A DNA stretch of 64,000 nt from contig NZ_CP017248.1 of the NCBI RefSeq assembly GCF_001735805.1, positions 1,364,001-1,428,000 on the forward strand, read 5' to 3'. The position numbers and the translations under genes were made by a program. Numbering within the stretch: position 1 is the stretch's first letter; the number at the start of each line of letters is the position of its first letter. The DNA is from Streptomyces fodineus (GTDB lineage: Bacteria > Actinomycetota > Actinomycetes > Streptomycetales > Streptomycetaceae). This document shows positions 1 through 10,128 of this stretch, piece by piece. Below the pieces are notes generated by a model. It saw nothing but the letters and a program-made list of their open reading frames with translations, was not told the origin of the DNA and did not search any database.

Positions 1-1539
1 GGTGCCCCAGACGATCACCCGGCCGCGGGTGCCGGCCGCGAGCAGCCGGCCGTCCGGGGACCAGGCGGGCCGGCGCACCCCGTCCTCCACGGGCAGCCGT
101 TGCGGTCCGCCGCTGTCCTGGGCCAGGTCGTGCACCAGCAACTGCCGTGGGTCCGCGCCGGGTTCGGGTGCCGCCCAGCGCAGCGGGCGCACCGGGTCGG
201 CGGCGACCGCCTGCCCGGCCACCCGCTCGGCGAGCACCCCGCCGTCGCGCGGGTCCACCAGCCGGTTGACGCCCTGTTCGTAGTGGGCGGCGAGCACCAG
301 GACCGCGCGGTCGCCGGCCAGGCAGGCGGCGTCGTACCAGCCGTGCGGGAAGCTCGGCACGGGCGCCTCGCCGTCGGGGTGTGTGGCGTCGGCGGCGTAC
401 TCGAGGAGGCGGCCCGGCCCGGACTCGCACCAGTGCCGGGCGCCGTCCGGGGACCATACGAGGGCCGGTGCGACACAGCCGAGTCCGGCCTCCGGCAGCC
501 GTACGGCGCGCAGCACCCCGGGGGGCCGTTCCCCGGTGCGGGTGTGGACCTTGCCGACGGTGACGCCCATCGCGTTGGCCCAGCGGCGCAGCGCGGCCGG
601 GTCCCGGCGCCGGTGCGGGCGCGGTACCGCTCCGGACGGCTCCCACACCGCCGCCGTGTCCGCATCGAGCAGGGCGGCGAACAGCCCGCTCGCCGACAGG
701 CTCAGCGCGCCGGGTCCGGTCACCCGGCCCGGCAGCTGCCCGAGGAGGTCCAGGCGCGGGCCGAGGATGCGCAGTCCGTCCAGTTCGGATCCGGCGATCA
801 GCAGGGAGCCGTCGTGGCTGAAGGTCAGCGCGTTCATGCGGTACGGCACGAACTCCCGCCGCAGTTCCCGGCCGGAGCCCGGGTCCAGCAGCCGTAGCCC
901 CGCGTAGTCCTCGACGGCGATCGCCCGGCCCTCCGGGGAGCACGCCACCCGGCGCAGGCCCTCGAAGAGCCCGCCGAGGGTGCCGGTCATGGTGCGGCCG
1001 TGCGGTTCCCACAGCTGCGCGGAGGTCGCCGTGGCCACGCAGAGGGTGTCCTGCCGGCCCGGGAGCCAGCACACCTCGACCACCGGGTCGACGCCGCGCA
1101 GCCGGGTCACCGTGCCTTCGGCGCGTTGCAGCAGCAGGACGTCGCCGGAACGCAGTCCCGCCGCCAGCACCCGGGCGTCGGGGGCGAGGGCGAGGGCCGT
1201 GATCTCGCCCTCGGTGTGGAGCTCCGCGGGCAGTTCCACGGGCTCGCCGGTGTCGGCGTCGAGGAGGACCAGGTGGCCCGCGCCGAGCAGGAACAGCCGG
1301 TCGCCGTCGGGGGTCCACACGGCCGCGTCGGTGCCCGGGTGCCGGCCGGCCGCCGGTGGTGGGCCGGGCCAGGGCAGCCGCCATACGACGCGGCCCTCGT
1401 CGTCGTGGCGTACGACCTCACCGCCGTGCACCACGACCAGTCCGGTGCCGTCCGGCGACAGGCACAGGCAGCGGGCGTCGGCCGCGGGCACGGTGAGGAT
1501 GTGCTGGGCGCTCCAGGCGCCGGCCGGGGGTGTGCTCAC
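1..1539 (-). CDS. WD40-type beta-propeller protein, 3' end outside window
   Basis: The reading frame is open for 513 codons from a GTG at 1539 to the window edge, so the C-terminus is missing. The translation has the cadence of WD40 blades: repeated stretches of the type 'SPDG..L' followed by 'V..W' or 'LW', for example RVIVWGT at the window edge and 'LTFSHDGSLLIAGSELDGL' mid-protein. Its GTG overlaps the stop of the preceding gene (GTGA at 1536-1539), so it is translationally coupled and is the most distal visible gene of the operon. No signal peptide is seen. In known MoxR/vWA ternary conflict systems a propeller protein is thought to act as scaffold or sensor; that role here is inference from context. 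Confidence 0.8.
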   Translation of the reverse strand, partial: MSTPPAGAWSAQHILTVPAADARCLCLSPDGTGLVVVHGGEVVRHDDEGRVVWRLPWPGPPPAAGRHPGTDAAVWTPDGDRLFLLGAGHLVLLDADTGEPVELPAELHTEGEITALALAPDARVLAAGLRSGDVLLLQRAEGTVTRLRGVDPVVEVCWLPGRQDTLCVATATSAQLWEPHGRTMTGTLGGLFEGLRRVACSPEGRAIAVEDYAGLRLLDPGSGRELRREFVPYRMNALTFSHDGSLLIAGSELDGLRILGPRLDLLGQLPGRVTGPGALSLSASGLFAALLDADTAAVWEPSGAVPRPHRRRDPAALRRWANAMGVTVGKVHTRTGERPPGVLRAVRLPEAGLGCVAPALVWSPDGARHWCESGPGRLLEYAADATHPDGEAPVPSFPHGWYDAACLAGDRAVLVLAAHYEQGVNRLVDPRDGGVLAERVAGQAVAADPVRPLRWAAPEPGADPRQLLVHDLAQDSGGPQRLPVEDGVRRPAWSPDGRLLAAGTRGRVIVWGT

Positions 1540-3158
1540 AGGCCCTCGCCCAGCTCGGCCGCGGCCCGCTCGTACATCTGGGCCGCGCGCTGGAAGTGGC
1601 CCGCCTGCTCCAGCAGTTCGGCGGCCTTGCGGTACTCGCCGCGCAGGGAGTGTTCCATCGCGACCTGGTTCAGCCGCCGCCGTTCGGCCTCCGGGGTGCG
1701 GGGCGCGGCCGGTGCGGCGGGCTCGGGTTCGGGCATCACGGCGGCGAGCCGGTCCAGCAACTCCCGTGCGGACTCGGACAGTCCGGCGGCGAAGGCGGGC
1801 GGCGCGGGCGTCCACAGCTGCCAGGCGGGCCGTACGTCGGCCAGGCGCAGCCGCCAGGCGCCGTCGCGGCACAGCACGGTGACGACGTCCGGGCCGAGGC
1901 CGAGGACCTCGTCGCGGGCGGTGTCCGGCAGCGGCGGGTTGAGGACACAGCCGCTCTCCAGGTAGAGGGCGCCCGGTCCGGCCTGGTAGACGGGCACGCC
2001 GAAGGGCAGGGTCCGGCACAGTCCGGGCGGCTCGGTCAGCAGGTGGCGTCCGGGGCCGAAGGCCACCACGGCGGTCTCGTGCAGCGGGCGGGTGCGCAGG
2101 AAGCGGCGCAGCGCGTCGAGTTCGCCGTCCGCGATCAGCACGGCGTCGACCCGGTGCGGGGCGCGTGCGCTGGACACCAGGCGGACCGGCACCGGCGGCC
2201 CGAGGGCGGGCACGGGCACCGGGGTGCGCACGGGGGCGGGGGTGCCCGAGGCCGGGGGCGCGTAGAGGAGTTCGCCCGCGGCGGGTTCGCCCAGGGGCCG
2301 CCACTGCCAGGGGGGTCCGGCGACGGCGCGCTCCACGACGAGGTGCTGTCCGGGCGGGACGTCGTCCAGCAGGACCGCGTCGTCCAGGGGCAGTCGCAGC
2401 CGCAGGTCGACCAGCACCCGGCAGTCCGGGTCGGCCGCCCGGCAGGCCACGGTGCCCGGCAGCCTGCCGCAGGCCTCGACGAGCCCGGCGGGTACGGCGC
2501 CGTCCCCGGCGCGCAGCCGCAGCAGCAGCCAGCCCGAGTCCGGCCGGCCGTCCGGGCCGCGCCGCTCGACCAGCGTGAAGGTGGTCTGCACGCCGGTGGC
2601 CAGGCAGCGGCGCAGCAGCCAGCGGCCCAGCGCGCCCGGTGCGAGGACGGCGACCTCCTTCAGGCCGGGCGGCGGGCCGGTCACCGGGCTGTGCGCGGCC
2701 AGTTCGGCGAGGGACACCGGCTCCCATCCGGCGACGGTGGACAGGTGGTCGAAGGCCCGCCGGGCGCTTCCGGCGGGCCGGTCGGGCCACAGCAGGCCGT
2801 CGGCGTCGGCCTCGTAGACCAGGCCGCCGTACCCGGCCGCCAGCGGCAGGCCCGGCTGGTGTCCGGGGGTGAGCAGCGCCCACACGGAGAGGTCGTGCGG
2901 CGATCTGCGCAGGCCGGCCGGGCCCAGCTCCACCGTGGCGGCGGCATGTCCCAGGGCGGCGCGGGGCGACGGGAAGCGGACCGCGGCCGACCAGCCGGAC
3001 GGTTCGCCCCGCTCCCCCGGCTCGGCGGCCGGGGGTTCGTCCGGCGGCGCGGGCGGTATGGTGTGGTCGTCCTGCGGGGTCAGGGGGACCGCCGTGAAGC
3101 GTCCGGCCGGGCGGACCGGCGGGAGTGTCCGCTTCTTGCGCGGTCTCAGATAGCTCAT
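1536..3158 (-). CDS. Hypothetical ternary-system protein with C-terminal TPR-like helices
   Basis: 540 residues from an ATG at 3158. I do not recognise the main body with certainty. It starts with a basic, proline-rich tail, followed by several alpha/beta segments without an obvious catalytic motif. The last 60 residues form helical hairpins of the kind 'LLEQAGHFQRAAQMYERA', like the TPR-type protein encoded just upstream. Its place between a TPR protein and a WD40 propeller in a MoxR operon suggests one of the propeller-associated accessory domains (bpX-type) described in MoxR-vWA-propeller systems, but I cannot assign which. No membrane segments or signal peptide. It overlaps the propeller gene by 4 bp and follows the upstream stop by 37 bp. 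Confidence 0.75.
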   Translation of the reverse strand: MSYLRPRKKRTLPPVRPAGRFTAVPLTPQDDHTIPPAPPDEPPAAEPGERGEPSGWSAAVRFPSPRAALGHAAATVELGPAGLRRSPHDLSVWALLTPGHQPGLPLAAGYGGLVYEADADGLLWPDRPAGSARRAFDHLSTVAGWEPVSLAELAAHSPVTGPPPGLKEVAVLAPGALGRWLLRRCLATGVQTTFTLVERRGPDGRPDSGWLLLRLRAGDGAVPAGLVEACGRLPGTVACRAADPDCRVLVDLRLRLPLDDAVLLDDVPPGQHLVVERAVAGPPWQWRPLGEPAAGELLYAPPASGTPAPVRTPVPVPALGPPVPVRLVSSARAPHRVDAVLIADGELDALRRFLRTRPLHETAVVAFGPGRHLLTEPPGLCRTLPFGVPVYQAGPGALYLESGCVLNPPLPDTARDEVLGLGPDVVTVLCRDGAWRLRLADVRPAWQLWTPAPPAFAAGLSESARELLDRLAAVMPEPEPAAPAAPRTPEAERRRLNQVAMEHSLRGEYRKAAELLEQAGHFQRAAQMYERAAAELGEGL

Positions 3159-3195
3159 GGATCCCCCGATGTCTGGATCTGGTGGTGCGGTTCGC

Positions 3196-3870
3196 CTAGC
3201 CCTCGGCCAGGCCCGGCGGTGCGGCCGCGGCGGGTACGCCGGTGGTGTCGCCGAGGGTGCGGGCGGCCCAGTGCTGCCAGCGGTCGGCGCAGCCGGTGAC
3301 GCCGGCCCGGTAGGAGGCGGCGAAGACCAGGGCGCCGAGGTCCGGGCGGCGGACGTGCTCCGCCGCCGTGACCGCCCACAGTTCGACCTTGGCCCGCTCC
3401 CTGGCCGGCTTGAGCGAGCCGATGCGCTCCGGTACGTCCGTCAGGGTGCGCAGCAGGGCCGCGCTCTGCCCGTATGCCCGGGCCGCGGCCAGCTGGCGGC
3501 CCAGGCGGCGCCGTAGCCGCTCACCCGCCGTGTGCGGCTCGGCGAGGGCGAACAGGTGCTCCGCGGTGGCGTACGACCGGGTGCGGGTGACCAGGGTCCA
3601 GCCGGCGTTCAGCAGGTCGCCGCCCTGTTCGTAGGCCTTGGCCGCCTCCTCGAACCGGCGTGCGGCCAGCAGGCATTCGGCGGCCCGGCCCGGCCGGCGG
3701 GCGCGCAGCCAGCGGTCGGCGGCGCGCACCGGGTCGCCGGCGTGCTCCCACAGCTCGGCCGCCTTCAGCGGGTGGCCCGCCTCGTCGTGGCAGCGGGCGG
3801 CCTGGGCGTAGTCGCCCGTCAGCTCGTAGCAGCGGGCGGCGGACGCCAGGAGGTCGGGCGGTCTCGTCAT
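3196..3870 (-). CDS. TPR-like helical repeat protein
   Basis: 224 residues from the ATG at 3870, which overlaps the previous stop (ATGA). At least five consecutive helical hairpins of about 20 residues fill the first 150 residues: 'CYELTGDYAQAARCHDEAG', 'AAELWEHAGDPVRAADRW', 'AAECLLAARRFEEAAKAYEQ'. This is a TPR/Sel1-like superhelix, usually a protein-protein interaction surface. The C-terminus is helical and less regular. No catalytic motif, signal or membrane segment. As the fourth-last visible operon gene it is probably an adaptor between the MoxR ATPase and the propeller components; that is inferred from position only. Confidence 0.8.
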   Translation of the reverse strand: MTRPPDLLASAARCYELTGDYAQAARCHDEAGHPLKAAELWEHAGDPVRAADRWLRARRPGRAAECLLAARRFEEAAKAYEQGGDLLNAGWTLVTRTRSYATAEHLFALAEPHTAGERLRRRLGRQLAAARAYGQSAALLRTLTDVPERIGSLKPARERAKVELWAVTAAEHVRRPDLGALVFAASYRAGVTGCADRWQHWAARTLGDTTGVPAAAAPPGLAEG

Positions 3871-4133
3871 TCGTGGGCTTGCCTTCGCTCGGGCCGCTTC
3901 TCCTGGGTGCCCCCGTCGGTCTCGGGGAGCCAGACTTGCGGCTCGCGCTCCCGGTCGGGTACCACCTCGGCCACGCCGGGCCGGCGGTCCAGCACCCGGC
4001 CGATCGCGTGGGCGATCTCGTCGTGGGTGGCGTCGTGGTCCTCGATCCGGGTGCTGCGGCCGATGTCGTCCACCTGGAACAGCTCGACCTCGCCCGTCTC
4101 GGCGTTGTACCGGAAGTCGACCCTGACCCGCAT
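3867..4133 (-). CDS. Small acidic protein of the ternary system
   Basis: 88 residues from an ATG at 4133, three bases after the preceding stop. The first 25 residues read as two beta strands ('VRVDFRYNAETGEVELFQV'), then a charged helix and a polar tail rich in E, R and P. Small proteins like this commonly accompany FtsH/MoxR ternary systems; the exact family cannot be fixed by eye. The stop overlaps the start of the TPR gene by 4 bp, so tight stoichiometry with its neighbours is likely. No catalytic residues or targeting signal seen. Confidence 0.7.
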   Translation of the reverse strand: MRVRVDFRYNAETGEVELFQVDDIGRSTRIEDHDATHDEIAHAIGRVLDRRPGVAEVVPDREREPQVWLPETDGGTQEKRPERRQAHE

Positions 4134-4136
4134 CGC

Positions 4137-4931
4137 TCAGGCCTCCATCTCGAACTGGATGTTGAGCGTGCCGTCGCTCTCGTCGACCTGGATCTCCTGT
4201 ACGCCGCGGGCGCGCGCGTACTCCACGATGGCGTCGCGGTAGGCCACGGCCAGTACCTCGTGCACCGGGCGCAGAAAGCCGGTCCGCGCCTCGCGGAGCT
4301 GGGCCTCGGCGTCCCGGTCCAGTTCCTCGCGGCGCCGTTCGGCCTCGGCGGCGGCCCTGCGTTCGGCCTCGGCGCGGGCCTCGGCGTCGATCTCGTCGCG
4401 CTGGCCGGCCAGTCTGCGCTGTCCGGCGAGCCGCTCCCGTTCCTCCTGGCGGGCGGCCTGCTCCGCGGCCTCGCGGTCGGCTTGCGCCTGGGCCTGGGCG
4501 CGGGCGGTGCGCTCGGCCACCGACTTGCTCAGGCCCGCCCAGCTGTCGTCGAAGTACCGCTCGGAGTGCTCGGCGCTGGCGTTCACCTCGACCGTGCCGC
4601 CGAGCGTGCGGGTCACCTCGGCCTCTGCGGTCACGACGTCGCTGAGCCGGGCGGTCATCTCGATCCAGCCGTCCTCCAGGTCGTAGACGATCGTGCCGCC
4701 GTCCACCTCGAGCCGGTAGGTGCCGTCCTGCCAGGTCCACCGCGTGTCGGCGCCGAGCGCGTCCTCGAAGGCACGGCGGGCCGGGGCGCCGAGCAGGGTG
4801 CCGAACTCCTCCCGCAGCGTGGCCTGGCCGGCCACCTCGGCGCTGGCCCGGCCGGTGCGGCGCAGCTCTTCCTGCCACATGCGGGTGAGCCGGCTGGAGG
4901 CCCGGACGCGGACCCGTCGGGGATTGCACAT
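4137..4931 (-). CDS. Coiled-coil accessory protein of the ternary system
   Basis: 264 residues from an ATG at 4931. Residues 1-135 form a mixed alpha/beta domain; residues about 138-215 are an uninterrupted Ala/Glu/Arg/Gln-rich coiled coil ('AERRAAAEAERRREELDR'); the final 45 residues are a small domain ending in the strand 'LNIQFEME'. The layout (globular, coiled coil, globular) suggests a rod-shaped adaptor. It lies 30 bp after the MoxR gene and 3 bp before the 88-residue gene, so the three are probably co-translated. No enzyme motif, no signal peptide. Function is otherwise unknown. Confidence 0.75.
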   Translation of the reverse strand: MCNPRRVRVRASSRLTRMWQEELRRTGRASAEVAGQATLREEFGTLLGAPARRAFEDALGADTRWTWQDGTYRLEVDGGTIVYDLEDGWIEMTARLSDVVTAEAEVTRTLGGTVEVNASAEHSERYFDDSWAGLSKSVAERTARAQAQAQADREAAEQAARQEERERLAGQRRLAGQRDEIDAEARAEAERRAAAEAERRREELDRDAEAQLREARTGFLRPVHEVLAVAYRDAIVEYARARGVQEIQVDESDGTLNIQFEMEA

Positions 4932-4961
4932 GCTGGGGTACCCCCTCGTGTGTTCCCGCTC

Positions 4962-6167
4962 TCACTCGAACTGGTCGAGCAGGGCGTTCACTTCGGCAAT
5001 GATACGAGACAGCTCTGCCTCGGTCTGGGTGTTCACGGGTGGATGCTCCCTCAACTCCCGTGACAGGTCGGCGAGTTTGTGGAGCCCCTCGACGACGCTC
5101 CACTCGCTGGGCCGCCGGTCCGCGGTCAGCGGGGCGCCGATCTCCCGGGCGTCGAGCAGGATCTCGTGGTCGGGGCGGCGGCGCCGGGCCGGCTCCCCGC
5201 CGTGCTTCTCCACCACGGCCTGTACGGCCTCCTCCACCGTGGTGCGGTCGGCCGGGTCGGTCCAGATGTGGGCCAGCGGCCACAGGTCGACGGGCTCGGC
5301 GGTGCGCGACTCGCGCAGCAGCGCGGACCCGGCGACCAGTTTCAGGCTGCGCACCAGCCGGCGGTCCGAGAGCCGCACGCCCTGGATCAGCAACTGCCGT
5401 ACCAGTTCCCGGTGTTCGCCGAGGACCGGGGTCAGGTCGACGTCCTTGAGCCGCAGGGTGAGCCGGCCCAGCCGTGCCACGGTGACCGTGCCCGAGGTGT
5501 GGTCGGTACGGGTGCGGGCGGGCGGGTCGGTGCCCCGGGCCTGTTCGGCGGCCTGGACGGCGGCGGTGAACCGGCGGCTCTCGTGGTCCCAGCCCACCTG
5601 GAGCAGCCGCTCCAGATCGGTGCCGCCGACCGGTTCGACCTGGAGCCGGATCAGGAAGCGGTCCGAGAACGCGGTCAGGCCGGGATCGTCGGGGATCTCG
5701 TTGGTGGCGCCGAGCAGGCTGATCAGCGGGGCGATCTCGGCGCGGGCGCCGTTGTGGTAGCGGCGTTCGTTGAGCAGGGTGAGCAGGGTGTTGAGGATGG
5801 CGCTGCTGCCCTGGAACACCTCGTCCAGGAAGACGAGTTCGGCCTTCGGCAGCATGCCCTCGGTGCGCACCTGGTACGTGCCCTGCCGGAACTGCTCGAA
5901 GTCCAGCGCGCCGAAGATCTCCGACGGCTCGGTGAACCGGGTGAGCAGATAGCTGAAGTGGCGGGCCTCGATGTGCCGGGCGAGGGCGGAGATCAGCTCG
6001 CTCTTGGCGGTGCCGGTGGGGCCGAGCAGCAGTGCGTGTTCCCGGCAGACCACGGCGAGCTGCAGCAGCCGTACGGCGCGGTCGCGGCCGACGAACTCGC
6101 CGTCGAGCCGCCGCCGCACGTACTCCAGGTCCCTGATGGTGTCTACGGTGTCCTGGCCCCAGCTCAC
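4962..6167 (-). CDS. MoxR-family AAA+ ATPase
   Basis: 401 residues from a GTG at 6167 (other starts would cut into the conserved N-terminus). Walker A GPTGTAKS at 49-56, Walker B LVFLDE at 111-116, followed by the MoxR-typical 'SSAILNTLLTLLNERRYHNG' stretch and sensor-1 'GATNEIPDDP' near 153. MoxR ATPases act as chaperones that usually partner with a vWA protein, remodelling or licensing client complexes. The vWA gene is not visible; it could lie left of the window. The C-terminal 170 residues (lid and a helical extension) are longer than in minimal MoxR proteins. It is 39 bp downstream of the FtsH-like ATPase gene. Confidence 0.93.
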   Translation of the reverse strand: MSWGQDTVDTIRDLEYVRRRLDGEFVGRDRAVRLLQLAVVCREHALLLGPTGTAKSELISALARHIEARHFSYLLTRFTEPSEIFGALDFEQFRQGTYQVRTEGMLPKAELVFLDEVFQGSSAILNTLLTLLNERRYHNGARAEIAPLISLLGATNEIPDDPGLTAFSDRFLIRLQVEPVGGTDLERLLQVGWDHESRRFTAAVQAAEQARGTDPPARTRTDHTSGTVTVARLGRLTLRLKDVDLTPVLGEHRELVRQLLIQGVRLSDRRLVRSLKLVAGSALLRESRTAEPVDLWPLAHIWTDPADRTTVEEAVQAVVEKHGGEPARRRRPDHEILLDAREIGAPLTADRRPSEWSVVEGLHKLADLSRELREHPPVNTQTEAELSRIIAEVNALLDQFE

Positions 6168-6206
6168 CGCGCCTCCTGTCGTGTGTCCCTCGTGTCCGCC
6201 ACGGTG

Positions 6207-8109
<1,903 letters not shown>

Positions 8110-8123
<14 letters not shown>

Positions 8124-8268
8124 ACGGGACTCCCCCCACTCGCTTCCAACCGCTTCACCTGCCGGTACAGAGCGAGCACCAAGCCGGCGCCCACCGGCAC
8201 ACACCACACGGACGCGGTCATACGGCACTCCCCCCACTCGCCTCCAGCCGCTCCACCTGCCGGTACAG
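8110..8268. repeat. Direct repeat of a gene junction, offset 98 bp
   Basis: About 60 bp at 8110-8170 recurs at 8208-8268 with a handful of substitutions. Each copy covers the last 16 codons of one reading frame, the ATGA overlap and the first codons of the next. The 33-residue peptide lies between the two copies. Confidence 0.75.
8120..8221 (-). CDS. 33-residue peptide between two operon genes
   Basis: An ATG at 8221 overlaps the upstream stop and the peptide's own stop overlaps the next ATG, so it sits exactly in the translational relay. The peptide starts MTASVWC and ends LYRQVKRLEASGGSPV. Its start resembles the N-terminus of the following ATPase (MTTSVRR) and its end is nearly identical to the C-terminus of the preceding protein (LYRQVERLEASGGSAV). 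It may therefore be a by-product of a tandem duplication of the gene junction. The middle is hydrophobic (VPVGAGLVLAL) and could insert in a membrane. Small peptides are reported in some FtsH ternary systems, so a real role cannot be excluded. Confidence 0.45.
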
Positions 8269-8997
8269 ACGCACACCCGCCAGATACGCGGTGCCGATGC
8301 CGGAGCGGGAGCGCAGCAGGCGCCGGTGTGAGCGTTCCAGGCGGGCGAGGGCGGACCACCAGCAGGCGACCGGGCGGGCCGCGGACAGGTCGGGCGGCGC
8401 GGTCAGGCCGATGCGGGCCCGGCGTATCAGCGACAGGTGCGCCTCCGTGTGGCGCAGCAGTGCGGCCTCGTACACGTCGATCACCAGTTCCCGCTCGCTC
8501 ATCCGGAGCTGGTCGAGCAGCCGGCCGCGCCACAGGGCCTGCGCCGGGGAGGCGGGGGCCTCGCAGTAGACGGCGGTGATCAGGCGGCGGCCCTGGGGGT
8601 GGGTCAGCAACACGTCTTCCAGGAGGAGTTCGGCGTTCGTCTCGCCGACCGGGTCGGGGCGGTCGAGCAGTCCGGTGAGCGGTGAGGCGGCGCGCAGCCG
8701 GCCGGCCAGTGCCGGGTCACCGATGTGCGGCAGTGCGGGCGCGACCACCGCGTGGTGGGCGAGGACGTCCCACAGCGAGCGGGCGGGCGGTACGGCGCGG
8801 ACCGTCTCGGCCGCCAGGTGGGCCTGCGTCCGGCCGCCGACCGCGGCGGCCAGCAGCAGGGCTCCGGCCCCGACCGGCCGTCGTTCGCGGGAGGCCAGGG
8901 TGTCCAGCCGCAGCCGGGCCGCGGTCCGGGCCGCCAGCCGGACGACGGCCGCGGTAATGTCGGGCGGCGGCGCCGCCAGTTCCTGAGGATGCGTCAG
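8218..8997 (-). CDS. Hypothetical helical protein, start unclear
   Basis: The frame is open without interruption from the stop of the JAB gene (9037) to 8218, and the codon pattern looks coding throughout. The only conventional in-frame start is a GTG at 8748, which gives 176 residues and discards about 80 well-formed codons upstream ('ALLLAAAVGGRTQAHLAAET'). I therefore list a tentative CTG at 8997 (259 residues), preceded closely by GAGGGGGAG. The protein is alpha-helical, rich in Leu/Ala/Arg, with no recognised motif. It sits between the JAB isopeptidase and the AAA ATPase. The stop overlaps the next start by 4 bp. Confidence 0.55.
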   Translation of the reverse strand: MTHPQELAAPPPDITAAVVRLAARTAARLRLDTLASRERRPVGAGALLLAAAVGGRTQAHLAAETVRAVPPARSLWDVLAHHAVVAPALPHIGDPALAGRLRAASPLTGLLDRPDPVGETNAELLLEDVLLTHPQGRRLITAVYCEAPASPAQALWRGRLLDQLRMSERELVIDVYEAALLRHTEAHLSLIRRARIGLTAPPDLSAARPVACWWSALARLERSHRRLLRSRSGIGTAYLAGVRLYRQVERLEASGGSAV

Positions 8998-9036
8998 CTC
9001 CCCCTCGGGGGCGCCGGATGCAGCGCCGCCCCGGGG

Positions 9037-10128
9037 TCAGCGGCCGTCGCCCACAACAGCACGCGCAAGGCGGTATCGACCGCGGTCATCTTTCACCCAC
9101 TGTCCGCATTCGCGCACCGAGTCACCGGAGCGTGCGTAGAAACGCAGCAGCCGGTCGTCGCCGCTGAGATTGATCAGTCCGGCCACCTGCCAGGGCTGCT
9201 GGAACGTGCCGAGGTGCAGGTCGACGTCGATGCTCGACAGACCCGACTCGTTCCCCGAGAACAGATGGGTGTGGTACCAGCCCATCAGCTGCCGGTCCTG
9301 CCCGGAGGCGGTGATGCGCTGGTTCACCTCGCGGAAGGAGTCCCCGGTGAAGGTGAAGTGCAGCGCTCCGGCGCCCGAGTGCTCGGCCGGGGTGACCTCG
9401 TTGATCTCCACCAGATAGCGGTCGGCGGGGGCCTCGCCCTCGTCGCCCGCCTGCCCGGAACGGTCCGGGTCGAGGACGCGCAGCACCTTGCCGAGCAGGA
9501 AGCCGCCCTCCTCCAGTCTGCGGGAGAGCTTCATCTCGTGCAGATGGCCGTGGATGTCCCGGGACAGCAGGACCGTCACCTGGCCGAGTCCGGCGGCGTC
9601 GATGCCCAGCTCGGCCGGGTCGACCCCGGGCACCGGCGGTTCGGCCACCTTGCGGACGGTGAAACTGCGCCTGCTCTCACGGAGGTTGAGGTCCATGGTG
9701 CCCTCGACCTCGGGGGTCGAGCGGCCGAGGGCCAGTCCGCTGAGCGAGGGGTGGTCGATGCAGAAGCCCCACACGCTCTCGTCGGGGTCGAGTTGCTGCA
9801 CCACGTGCTGCAGGACCGGGCCGAGCAGCTCGCGCACCGGGTACTCGCGGTCGATGAGGGTCTCTCCGCCCTGGGAGACGATCACCCCGAGCCGGCCGAT
9901 CTGGCTGCGCAGGTTGTGGATCGTGCGCGGGCCGTCCACCAGCCGGGGATCGGGCCTGCGCACGTACCGCAGATGCATGATCAGCGGCTCCTCCGGCTCG
10001 CCGCCGGGCAGGTCCCGGCGCAGTGCCTCGACCATCAGCGAGGAGAGGGTCATCTTGCCCACCAGGTCGAAGGAGGCGCCCTTGTAGAGCAGCACCGTGG
10101 CCGCGCCGGCGCGGTTCTCCTCACTCAT
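9037..10128 (-). CDS. JAB/MPN metalloprotease (deubiquitinase-like isopeptidase)
   Basis: 363 residues from an ATG at 10128 that overlaps the E2 stop by 8 bp. The C-terminal half carries the JAMM zinc site: acidic residue in 'LEEGGFLLGK' (about 206), H286-T-H288 in 'GWYHTHLF', then S298-x-x-D301. This is the catalytic set of MPN+ isopeptidases that remove ubiquitin-like proteins. The N-terminal 190 residues form a separate alpha/beta domain of unknown kind. Its location directly after E1 and E2 genes indicates that it processes the Ub-like precursor or reverses conjugation. The next ORF continues in the same frame just beyond its TGA. Confidence 0.9.
   Translation of the reverse strand: MSEENRAGAATVLLYKGASFDLVGKMTLSSLMVEALRRDLPGGEPEEPLIMHLRYVRRPDPRLVDGPRTIHNLRSQIGRLGVIVSQGGETLIDREYPVRELLGPVLQHVVQQLDPDESVWGFCIDHPSLSGLALGRSTPEVEGTMDLNLRESRRSFTVRKVAEPPVPGVDPAELGIDAAGLGQVTVLLSRDIHGHLHEMKLSRRLEEGGFLLGKVLRVLDPDRSGQAGDEGEAPADRYLVEINEVTPAEHSGAGALHFTFTGDSFREVNQRITASGQDRQLMGWYHTHLFSGNESGLSSIDVDLHLGTFQQPWQVAGLINLSGDDRLLRFYARSGDSVRECGQWVKDDRGRYRLARAVVGDGR

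Noticed and set aside
1536-3158. vWA partner of MoxR
   Set aside because: No DxSxS MIDAS motif is visible in this protein or in any other gene of the operon.
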